Below, piece after piece: positions 50,447 to 57,011 of a DNA stretch of 64,000 nucleotides; the stretch's first letter is position 1; the number at the start of each line of letters is the position of its first letter. The stretch is from Nonomuraea harbinensis (GTDB lineage: Bacteria; Actinomycetota; Actinomycetes; Streptosporangiales; Streptosporangiaceae). The notes under the pieces are model-generated. The model saw only the letters and a list, made by a program, of their open reading frames with translations, made no database searches and was not told the origin of the DNA. Location: positions 1 to 64,000 of the forward strand of contig NZ_JAHKRN010000019.1 in the NCBI RefSeq assembly GCF_019396385.1. Direction: 5' to 3'. The position numbers and the translations under genes were made by a program.

Positions 50447-51295
50447 ATGATCATCGTAGGGGTCGACGGGTCGAGGGCCGGGCTGGAAGCCACGGCGTGG
50501 GCCGCCAGGGAGGCGGCGCTGCGCGAGGTGCCGCTGACGATCGGGCACGCCATCGCCGGCTGGGCGGTCGAGACCGGCGCCGGCGGCCGCTACGCCGAGG
50601 TCGCGGCGTGGATGCGGCAGGGCGGCGAGTCCGTGCTGGCCACGGCCGCCGAGCGGGCCCGGCGCGAACGGCCGGGCATCTCCGTGAAGACCGTCCTGCT
50701 GCCCGGCGACCCGCGCGGCGCCCTGATCGACGCCGCGCGCGAGGCCCAGCTGCTCGTCGTCGGCAGTCACGGGCTCGGCGCCGTGCGCGGCCTGCTGGTC
50801 GGCTCGGTCGCGCACGGCGTGGCCGGCCAGGCCACCTGCGACGTCGTCGTCGTCCGCGAGCTGCCCGCACAGCCGCGCGACGAGGTCGTGGCCGGCGTCG
50901 ACGGCTCGCCCGCCTCCAGCCGCGTGCTCGGTTTCGCCTTCGCCGAGGCGGAGCTGCGCGGCCACGCCCTGCGCGTCGTGCACGCCTGGTCCTGGACCGG
51001 CCTCGAGCCGTCCGACGGCGAGGGACCCGAACGGGCCGTGCTGCGCGACGCGCTCGCCGGCCACCGCGAGAACCACCCCGGCGTGCACGTCATCGAGGAG
51101 ATCGTCCAGGGACACCCCGTCGAGGTGCTCAGGGAGGCCGCGACCGGCGCCGGACTGCTCGTCGTCGGCACCCACGGCTACGGCACGTTCGCCGGCATGG
51201 TGCTCGGCTCGGTCAGCCAGGCGATGCTCCAGCACTCCCCGGCACCCCTCGCCGTGGTCCGGTGCCGCACCGAGGCCCAAGGTCCCCGCCCCTGA
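50447..51295 (+). CDS. universal stress protein, tandem UspA domains (282 aa)
   Basis: Fifth Usp of the island, divergent from dosR. Two UspA halves, each with ATP signature (VVGSHGLGAVRGLLVGSVA and VVGTHGYGTFAGMVLGSVS). GAGGAAGGA precedes the ATG at 50447. The 180-base divergent region carries the dosR boxes and a weak AGGGCCCGCGTCCC at 50377-50390. The 3' end contains one box of the pair upstream of the sigma-factor gene. Confidence 0.93.
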   Translation: MIIVGVDGSRAGLEATAWAAREAALREVPLTIGHAIAGWAVETGAGGRYAEVAAWMRQGGESVLATAAERARRERPGISVKTVLLPGDPRGALIDAAREAQLLVVGSHGLGAVRGLLVGSVAHGVAGQATCDVVVVRELPAQPRDEVVAGVDGSPASSRVLGFAFAEAELRGHALRVVHAWSWTGLEPSDGEGPERAVLRDALAGHRENHPGVHVIEEIVQGHPVEVLREAATGAGLLVVGTHGYGTFAGMVLGSVSQAMLQHSPAPLAVVRCRTEAQGPRP

Positions 51296-51308
51296 GGACC
51301 TTGGCCAC
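51273..51308 (+). promoter_or_regulatory. DosR-like tandem boxes before sigma-factor gene
   Basis: AGGCCCAAGGTCCC (51273-51286; reverse GGGACCTTGGGCCT) and AGGACCTTGGCCAC (51295-51308). Their centres are 22 bp apart. The first box lies in the last codons of the Usp gene. They stand about 70-100 bases before the sigma-factor start at 51376. Confidence 0.6.
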
Positions 51309-51375
51309 CACCGCCGGAGGCCGCCGCCCGTCAAGGTGGAGGTGATCTCAGGACTCCGAGGACGGGGGAGCGGCG

Positions 51376-52284
51376 GTGTCAGCGCAGGCGAAGGCCGGGC
51401 CGGACCATCACGACCAGCTCAGCGGCTACCTGGCCGGGATCGGCGGCACCCCGCTGCTGACCGCCTCGGAGGAGGTCGAGCTGGCCAGACGGATGGAGGC
51501 AGGCGCCTACGCCGCCCACCTGGTCGCCGAGCGCGGCCCCGACCCCGAGCTCGCGGCCGTGGCCGCCGACGGCTGGGCCGCCCGCGACCACATGATCCGC
51601 GCCAACCTGCGGCTGGTCGTCGCCATCGCCAAACGGTACGCCCACCGCGGGCTGTCGTTCGCCGACGTCATCCAGGACGGCAACCTGGGCCTGATCCGCG
51701 CCGTCGAACGGTACGACCACACCAAGGGCTACCGGTTCTCCACCATCGCCGCCTGGTGGATCCGCAAGGCCATCCAGCAGGGCATCGAGCACGCCCACAC
51801 GGTGCGGCTGCCCATCGGCCTGCAGGACCGCCTGATCGCCGTCACCCGGGCCGAGATCGAGGCCACCCACCAGCTGGGCCGCCTGCCCACCGAGGCCGAG
51901 GTGGCCGCCAGGGCCGGCGAGGAGACCGCCAGGCTGGCGGCCCTGCGGCGCACCCCGCAGGACTGCGTCAGCCTCGACCTGGTCGTCCAGGACGGCCAGC
52001 ACGCGATGACCCTCGGCGACATGATCGAGGACCCCGACAGCGAGCGGGCCGAGCAGGCTGTCGAGCGCGCGGAACTCAAGCGGGTGCTCGCCGCCGCCCT
52101 CGGCGGGCTCGCGCCCCGCCAGCAGCTGATCCTCAGGCTCCGGTACGGGCTCGACGGGTACGAGGAGCACACCACCCGGCAGATCGCCGCGCGGATGGGG
52201 CTCACCTCTCACTGGGTGCGCCGGCTGGAGAAGGAGTCGCTCACCAGGCTGCGCCGCTCCATGCGGCACCGCTGGACGCACTGA
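51376..52284 (+). CDS. sigma-70 family factor, group 2-like (302 aa)
   Basis: RNA polymerase sigma factor with region 1.2 (YLAGIGGTPLLTASEEVELARR), regions 2.1-2.4 (RANLRLVVAIAKRYAHRGLS, FADVIQDGNLGLIRAVERYD, YRFSTIAAWWIRKAI), region 3 and region 4.2 (TRQIAARMGLTSHWVRRLEK). It lacks the long N-terminal region 1.1, as in HrdA/C/D-like or SigB-like alternative factors. The GTG has GGGGGAG 5 bases upstream. Its place behind DosR-like boxes suggests it relays the hypoxia signal to further promoters. Confidence 0.92.
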   Translation: MSAQAKAGPDHHDQLSGYLAGIGGTPLLTASEEVELARRMEAGAYAAHLVAERGPDPELAAVAADGWAARDHMIRANLRLVVAIAKRYAHRGLSFADVIQDGNLGLIRAVERYDHTKGYRFSTIAAWWIRKAIQQGIEHAHTVRLPIGLQDRLIAVTRAEIEATHQLGRLPTEAEVAARAGEETARLAALRRTPQDCVSLDLVVQDGQHAMTLGDMIEDPDSERAEQAVERAELKRVLAAALGGLAPRQQLILRLRYGLDGYEEHTTRQIAARMGLTSHWVRRLEKESLTRLRRSMRHRWTH

Positions 52285-52296
52285 GGAAGGGCCGGC

Positions 52297-52533
52297 TCAG
52301 TCGTCCTCGTCAGATCGTTCGATCTTGATGGTCCACTGGGCGGCGAGCGCGCCCATCGCGCTCAGCGCGGTCACGACGGGAGCGAGGACGAGCGCCCCCA
52401 CGCCGACCGTCACCGGCACCTGCATGACGGTGTGACCGCGCGTGTCCCTGACGATGATCATGCGGGCGTTGCCCTCGTGGATCACGTTCTTGATCCGGTC
52501 GGTCAGCTCCGGCTTCTCCTCGGTGACGCTCAT
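52297..52533 (-). CDS. DUF4342 small protein (78 aa)
   Basis: N-terminal half EKPELTDRIKNVIHEGNARMIIVRD is the short DUF4342 motif; one hydrophobic helix follows (VGVGALVLAPVVTALSAMGALAAQ), then a charged tail SDEDD. Probably a membrane-anchored small stress protein. GGGAGGAG precedes the ATG by 9 bases. It is 19 bases after the SRPBCC gene on the same strand, so both belong to one operon, which converges with the sigma gene. Confidence 0.8.
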   Translation of the reverse strand: MSVTEEKPELTDRIKNVIHEGNARMIIVRDTRGHTVMQVPVTVGVGALVLAPVVTALSAMGALAAQWTIKIERSDEDD

Positions 52534-52552
52534 GCGCCGTGGCTCCTCCCAC

Positions 52553-53044
52553 TCACGGTACGGCGATCGCCGCACGGTGAGGCTTCCCCTCGGCGAGAGC
52601 CTTGACCGTGGCGAGCTGTCCGCGGACGGCCAAGAAGTCCGACGTATCGGACAGCAGCAGGTAGATCAGCCCGAGCACCCCCGGACGGCACAGGATCCGC
52701 TGCCGCAGGACCAGTCGCGTGTGGCCGTCCTGTTCCCGCAGCTCCACGGCCCAGGTCACGGTGACGTGGAAGGCGTGCACGGCCATCACCAGGGTCCGGC
52801 CGGGCTCCTCCTCCACGACCTCGGCGCCCCGCCCGGCCAGCTCCGGCAGCAGGGGCCAGACGTCCTCGGGCGCGGCGGCGATGGTGACGGCCCGGGTGGC
52901 GATGACGTGCGGGCGCGGGATGACGGCGTCGCCCGGCATCGGGGCGCGCGCCTCTCCGGCGGTGGCCCCCCAGCGCAGCAGCCGCGGACGGACCAGCAGC
53001 CGGAAGGCCGCCAGCCCGGCGAGCGTCAGAACCGTCCACCTCAT
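52553..53044 (-). CDS. SRPBCC-fold protein (163 aa)
   Basis: A short membrane-leaning N terminus (RWTVLTLAGLAAFRLLVRP) precedes a START/SRPBCC-like domain (TRAVTIAAAPEDVWPLLPEL, then strands to ILCRPGVLGLIYLLLSDTSD). It probably binds a hydrophobic ligand or lipid. The ATG at 53044 has AGGAC upstream; an ATG at 53059 is an alternative with GGAGG too close. A DosR-like box lies 52 bases upstream of 53044 (53096-53109). DUF4342 is co-transcribed. Confidence 0.78.
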   Translation of the reverse strand: MRWTVLTLAGLAAFRLLVRPRLLRWGATAGEARAPMPGDAVIPRPHVIATRAVTIAAAPEDVWPLLPELAGRGAEVVEEEPGRTLVMAVHAFHVTVTWAVELREQDGHTRLVLRQRILCRPGVLGLIYLLLSDTSDFLAVRGQLATVKALAEGKPHRAAIAVP

Positions 53045-53095
53045 GGCATTCGTCCTCATGCCTCCATTCCATCAGGCGCGGGAGGACGAGCTGCA

Positions 53096-53109
53096 GGGCC
53101 TTCCGTCCC
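53096..53109. promoter_or_regulatory. DosR-like box, SRPBCC / MFS divergent region
   Basis: GGGCCTTCCGTCCC: GGG and GTCCC arms intact, 11 of 14 to the DosR core. It lies between the minus-strand SRPBCC operon and the plus-strand leader peptide/MFS unit, and is the last island box seen. Confidence 0.5.
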
Positions 53110-53166
53110 TTCTTCGGCCGGAAAACCCGGTGCGGCCCGCCACGGGTCATTGCTAGCCTCCGCGGC

Positions 53167-53190
53167 ATGCGTACCGCTCCGATCGAATAG
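53167..53190 (+). CDS. putative 7-codon leader peptide (MRTAPIE)
   Basis: ATG-CGT-ACC-GCT-CCG-ATC-GAA-TAG. The -10-like TAGCCT (53154-53159) ends 7 bases before the ATG, fitting a leaderless transcript. The mini-gene ends 58 bases before the efflux-type MFS gene. Short leader peptides with downstream hairpins control many macrolide-resistance genes by ribosome stalling; that this one does so is inference. No ribosome-binding site is needed if leaderless. Confidence 0.45.
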   Translation: MRTAPIE

Positions 53191-53220
53191 CGCCCGGCAC
53201 GAGGTTTCAGCCGCCCTGTG

Positions 53221-53238
53221 TCCGTACGTGCTAACGGA
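53221..53238 (+). promoter_or_regulatory. hairpin covering the MFS ribosome-binding site
   Basis: TCCGT (53221-53225) pairs with ACGGA (53234-53238), which contains most of the CGGAG ribosome-binding site (53235-53239) of the MFS gene. The stem is only 5 bp, so the effect would be modest unless extended by other contacts. Confidence 0.4.
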
Positions 53239-53248
53239 GTGTCACCAC

Positions 53249-54448
53249 ATGAACACCGCCCTCAGGCGGAACAAGAACTTCGCCCTGCTCCTGTCCGGCC
53301 AGATCGTCTCCAACGCCGGCGACCACATCCAGGACTTCGCCTTCCTCCTCCTCGTGCTGGCCATGACCGGGTCGGCCGCGCAGAGCGGGCTCGTCCTCGG
53401 CGTCAACACCGCCGCCTACCTGCTCGTCGGGCTGGCCGCCGGCGCGCTCGTGGACCGCTGGGACCGCCGGCGCACCATGATCTGGTGCGAGCTCGGCCGC
53501 GCCGCCCTCGCCGCCAGCGTCGCCGCCGCGCTCTGGATGGACCGGCTCACCCTGCCCCACCTGTACGCGGTCGCGGCGCTCGGAGGCGTGCTGCACGCGC
53601 TCTTCCAGTCGGCGAGCACGGCCGCGCTGCCCACCATCGTCGGCCCCGCCCAGCTCGCCCGCGCCCTCGCCGTCACCCAGGGGACGCTCAACACGCTGCG
53701 GGTCAGCGGCGCCACCCTCGCCGCGGCCGTCCACGGGCTGGGCCGGACCGTGCCGTTCGCCGTGAACGCCGTCTCGTTCGTCGCCTCGGCCGCCAGCCTG
53801 CGGCTCATGCGGGCGTCCTTCCAGGAGGAGACCCGCCCGCCGGGGCCCGGCAGCCTCGTCGCGGAGATCCGCGAAGGGCTGACCTGGCTGTGGCGGCAGC
53901 CGGTGATCCGCCTGTTCGGCCTGCTCCAGACCGGCGACATGCTCAGGTACGGGGCCGGCTACCTGGTCATCATCACCCTGGCGCAGGGCGTGGGCGCCTC
54001 ACCCCAGCAGATCGGGCTGATCTTCAGCGCGGCCGCCGCCGGGTCGCTGCTCGGCTCACTGCTGGCGGCCCGGCTCGCCGCCCGCTTCCCGATCGGCCGC
54101 CTCGCCGCGGCCATGCTGTGGGTGGAGGCCCTCGTCTTCCCCCTGTACGCGGCCGCGCCCGACGCCCTGCTCCTCGGCCTCGTCGCCTTCGCTGAATCGG
54201 TGCTGCCGCCCGTCTACTCGGTGGCCATGACCAGCCACCGCCTCGCCATCACCCCCGACCACCTGCGCGGCCGCACCTCGGCCGCCCTGGAGACGCTCAC
54301 CATGGGCGCCCTGTCGGCGGGCACGATGGCGGGCGGCGCCATGATCGCCGCCTGGGGACCCAAGCCCGCCACCCTGACCCTGGCGGCCTGGCTCCTCCTC
54401 CTGGCCATCACCGCCACCGCGGCCCCATCCGTCCGCCGGATCCGGTGA
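53249..54448 (+). CDS. MFS exporter, DHA3 macrolide-efflux type (399 aa)
   Basis: Twelve-helix MFS protein. It opens NTALRRNKNFALLLSGQIVSN with NAGDHIQDFAFLLLVLAMTG, which fits the MefA/DHA3 macrolide-efflux family; the second-loop motif is LVDRWDRRRTMIWCE. The ATG at 53249 has CGGAG 9 bases upstream. A short upstream reading frame and a hairpin over this site suggest translational control by a ribosome-targeting drug. No ABC or rRNA-methyltransferase partner is nearby. Confidence 0.82.
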   Translation: MNTALRRNKNFALLLSGQIVSNAGDHIQDFAFLLLVLAMTGSAAQSGLVLGVNTAAYLLVGLAAGALVDRWDRRRTMIWCELGRAALAASVAAALWMDRLTLPHLYAVAALGGVLHALFQSASTAALPTIVGPAQLARALAVTQGTLNTLRVSGATLAAAVHGLGRTVPFAVNAVSFVASAASLRLMRASFQEETRPPGPGSLVAEIREGLTWLWRQPVIRLFGLLQTGDMLRYGAGYLVIITLAQGVGASPQQIGLIFSAAAAGSLLGSLLAARLAARFPIGRLAAAMLWVEALVFPLYAAAPDALLLGLVAFAESVLPPVYSVAMTSHRLAITPDHLRGRTSAALETLTMGALSAGTMAGGAMIAAWGPKPATLTLAAWLLLLAITATAAPSVRRIR

Positions 54449-54764
54449 CCCCTCGCCTCACTGGTTCGAACCCGGTGCTGTACACCCTGGATATCCTCCG
54501 CACCCACCCGTTGCCGCGGGCTTCCCTTGACCCCGCACGCCCGCCCGTCCACGAAGGGCCCCGCTGCGCTCGAATGTTCTCTTTGGTGCCGGGCTTCGCC
54601 CAGCCGGGACGGATGGCTCGAATTCCTTGACTCGGCGCGGAACCCCTGAGGAGCCGCACCACGCCGCGTTCTGCCAACTCCGCCATCTGGCGCATCACGC
54701 CGACCGCAGTCTGCGTCAGGCCCCGGGGTCGACGTTCAGGTCTACTCTGGGGAAGGAGGACGAC
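54449..54764. other. gene-free stretch with a tRNA T-arm-like fragment
   Basis: 316 bases without a convincing gene. ACTGG-TTCGAAC-CCGGT (54462-54478) would fold as a tRNA T-arm, but no D-arm, anticodon arm or matching acceptor is present on either strand. It may be a tRNA 3'-end remnant left by an integrated element, or chance, since GGTTCGAACC is palindromic. GCCGGGCTTCGCCCAGCC near 54591-54608 forms another small hairpin. The downstream AbiEi-like gene is a mobile defence type, which makes a scar plausible. Confidence 0.35.
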
Positions 54765-55659
54765 ATGATCGACAAGAGCGACCAGGCGGACCCCGGCGCA
54801 GACGACACCGACAGGCAGCGCTGGAGGCAGCGGACCTTCAGCCCCGAGGTGGTCGAGCGAGCCCACGAGGAGATTCGCCGCCAGGAGGCGGAGCGCCGTC
54901 GGCGATTGTTCGGCGACCGGCAGCCGTTCGCGGTTCCCGAGGACATCATCGACTTCGACTTCGAGCCGGAGGCTGGTGTGCCCGTCGACTACGCCTTGAA
55001 TACCGCGGCGGCAACGGACGCCACGGGAGGGCGCATGTCGCACGAGCGGTACTACGAGTTGTCGATCGCGGCGGCGCGGCAGCAGGGTTTCCTGACCCGT
55101 GCCCAACTGGCCCGGCTCGGGGTCGACGACGGTGAGCTGGACCGTCTCCGGGAGGCCGGGCTGCTGACCGAGCTCGACCACGGCGTCTACCAGCACGCCG
55201 CCAGCTCGGTGGAATGTCGAACGGCTGGCGGCGGCGGACGTCACCGTCGTCGAGGGCATTCCGGTGACCACGCCGTTCCGGACGATCCTGGATCTGATGC
55301 GGGGCTTCACCGACCACGACGACTTCGGGCGCGCGCTCCAGGAAGCCGTCCGGCGCGATCTGGTGGACCTTCAGGAGGTCCATGACGCCATGCTGCCACT
55401 CGCTCCGGCCCACAGTTTCCCGACCGCCGGACCGGATTTCGTCGCCCACTTCCTGCCGGACCTCGACCCGTCCGGACTGACGCCGAGGAACTTGCGGGCC
55501 TATGCAGAGCTGACGGCTGCCGACAGCGTCGCTGAAGCGCAGAGCCGGGTCGCGGTCCTGTTGGCCGAGCTGCGTTATCCGACAGGTGCTCAGCACCCTG
55601 CCGACGACGGGCTGAGCCGGCAGATCGCCGCCGAGATCGTCGGGCGGCTGTGCCGGTAG
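54765..55659 (+). pseudogene. AbiEi-like antitoxin gene with internal deletion and frameshift
   Basis: The first frame (ATG at 54765, GGAAGGAGG upstream) gives about 90 unusual acidic/basic residues. It then gives the AbiEi winged helix (SHERYYELSIAAARQQGFLT, LARLGVDDGELDRLREAGLL, HGVYQ). Near 55208 it breaks: the family-typical continuation (ERLAAADVTVVEGIPVTTPF, RTILDLMRGF) appears in another frame and runs to 55659. The roughly 60-80 residues normally between the two parts are missing. So the gene has both a deletion and a frame change. No AbiEii nucleotidyltransferase toxin is adjacent. Confidence 0.7.
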
Positions 55660-55679
55660 CTCGACTCCCTGGAAGACGA

Positions 55680-55705
55680 GGCAGACTCAACTCTCTGAGT
55701 CTGCC
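55680..55705. terminator. 10-bp hairpin after the AbiEi-like remnant
   Basis: GGCAGACTCA (55680-55689) and TGAGTCTGCC (55696-55705) pair perfectly, loop ACTCTC. It begins 21 bases after the stop at 55659. Confidence 0.7.
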
Positions 55706-55782
55706 ATGCCGCTCCGTCGCCACTGCTACCGCACGCCGACCGGCCGCTCGCTGCGCGGACGCGGGCGACTGACTCGCGAAGG

Positions 55783-56145
55783 TCAGCCGGCTCTGCCGCA
55801 CTGAGCTGGAAGAGCAGCTCGTCCCGGCCGCGGACCGCTCGCGCGGTCCCGGGTCGCCGCACAAACCCTTAGCGCCGCCACCACCGCCGCGCCGCGCTCC
55901 TCGGGCGCCGCCGCGTAGGCCCGCACGAGGAGGTCGGCCTCGGACGGTACGCCGTGGTCGGTGTGCAAGGTGAAGTACGGATGCACGAGCGTGTTGTTGG
56001 GGATCTCCGGGTCTCGGTAGAGGCCGGGGTCCAGGACGCCGAGAGGTGACGGGAAACGGCCTTTCCCACGGCCTTCCGGCGCGAGGATAGTTGCGGGCAA
56101 TCGGCTTGTAAGCGGGCTCCGAAGAATGGGTGACATGACAGATTC
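55783..56145 (-). pseudogene. possible gene remnant of unknown family
   Basis: A minus-strand frame with protein-like composition in its middle (LGVLDPGLYRDPEIPNNTLV, HPYFTLHTDHGVPSEADLLV, RAYAAAPEERGAAVVAALRV). It then decays into Arg/Pro/Gly-rich nonsense. There is no ribosome-binding site, and its proposed start overlaps the lipoprotein gene on the other strand. I do not recognise the family. It may be a fragment left by the same events that damaged the AbiEi-like gene. Otherwise the interval 55706-56134 holds nothing I can name. Confidence 0.3.
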
Positions 56146-57007
56146 CTCTGTGGTGCGCAGAGTCGCCCCCGGCCGCACCAGTGCCGTCCTCGTACTCATC
56201 CTGCTTGTGCTCTCGGGATGCGGCTTCGCCGGTGGCGAGACCGGGGGAGCTGAGACCGCTCCGGCACCCGTGACCAGCCATACGACCAGCGAAAGTGCAC
56301 CCGCTCAGGCGGAGAGCGCGCCGGCCCAGGAAGCGAATGACGAGCCTTCGACGGCGGTCGAGCCGGGCGGCACCCTGACCGACGGCAGCACGGTGTCGGC
56401 CGAACTGACCCGGGCGGGGCAGAAAGACAAGTTCACCCTGGACCTGGGCGACGCCAAGGAGTTCTACGTCGCCGGCATGCAGGGTGCCGACATCCAGTTA
56501 CAGGTGTTCTCCGAAGTCGACGGCGAACCGCTGGGCCCGTCCAGCGTCGCGATGAGCTTCGGCACCTCGCTCTTCAAACTGACCAAGGCGGGCGGGCACC
56601 GGCTGGAGGTCTGGGGGAACACGAACGTCATAGGCGCATACAGCTTCCGGATCGCGACCGTCAAGGTCCGCACCTTCCCCGTGGCGGTCGGCCTGCAGAT
56701 CGGCGAGGGCAGCCCCGACGGGGCCGGGCGGCTGGACGTCCCCGGACGGATCGACCGCTTCGAGTTCGACTCCGACGGCGCGACGGCCGTCAAGGTCCTC
56801 GGCGGCGCGGGGGCGTGCACGGCCATCCAGCTGGAACTGTACGACGCAGCGGAGAAGAGCGTCGCCGACGCCCGGCAGCCTATCCCGCTGTGCGGCTACG
56901 AGTTCGACATCCCACTCTCGGGCGGGGACGGGCGCTATGCGCTGGTCGTCAGGTCGGGCGAGGCCAAGACCGGGGCGTACTCCTTCCAGATCGCGCGCGC
57001 CGGCTGA
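56135..57007 (+). CDS. lipoprotein with repeated beta domains (290 aa)
   Basis: Lipoprotein signal: basic start, hydrophobic stretch (TSAVLVLILLVLSGC) with lipobox LSGC. A Thr/Ala/Glu-rich linker of about 45 residues reaches out from the membrane. Two similar beta-rich domains follow (EPGGTLTDGSTVSAELTRAG..., then GLQIGEGSPDGAGRLDVPGR...), resembling PPC-type secreted domains. The function is unknown. It converges on a Ser/Thr kinase gene, with only 4 bases between stops, and the kinase has its own extracellular beta domain, so a shared envelope role is possible. Start 56126 is an alternative. Confidence 0.75.
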   Translation: MTDSSVVRRVAPGRTSAVLVLILLVLSGCGFAGGETGGAETAPAPVTSHTTSESAPAQAESAPAQEANDEPSTAVEPGGTLTDGSTVSAELTRAGQKDKFTLDLGDAKEFYVAGMQGADIQLQVFSEVDGEPLGPSSVAMSFGTSLFKLTKAGGHRLEVWGNTNVIGAYSFRIATVKVRTFPVAVGLQIGEGSPDGAGRLDVPGRIDRFEFDSDGATAVKVLGGAGACTAIQLELYDAAEKSVADARQPIPLCGYEFDIPLSGGDGRYALVVRSGEAKTGAYSFQIARAG

Positions 57008-57011
57008 ACGG

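Noticed and set aside
54462..54490. A tRNA gene
   Set aside because: Only a T-arm-like piece is present; no D-arm, anticodon arm or paired acceptor stem on either strand.
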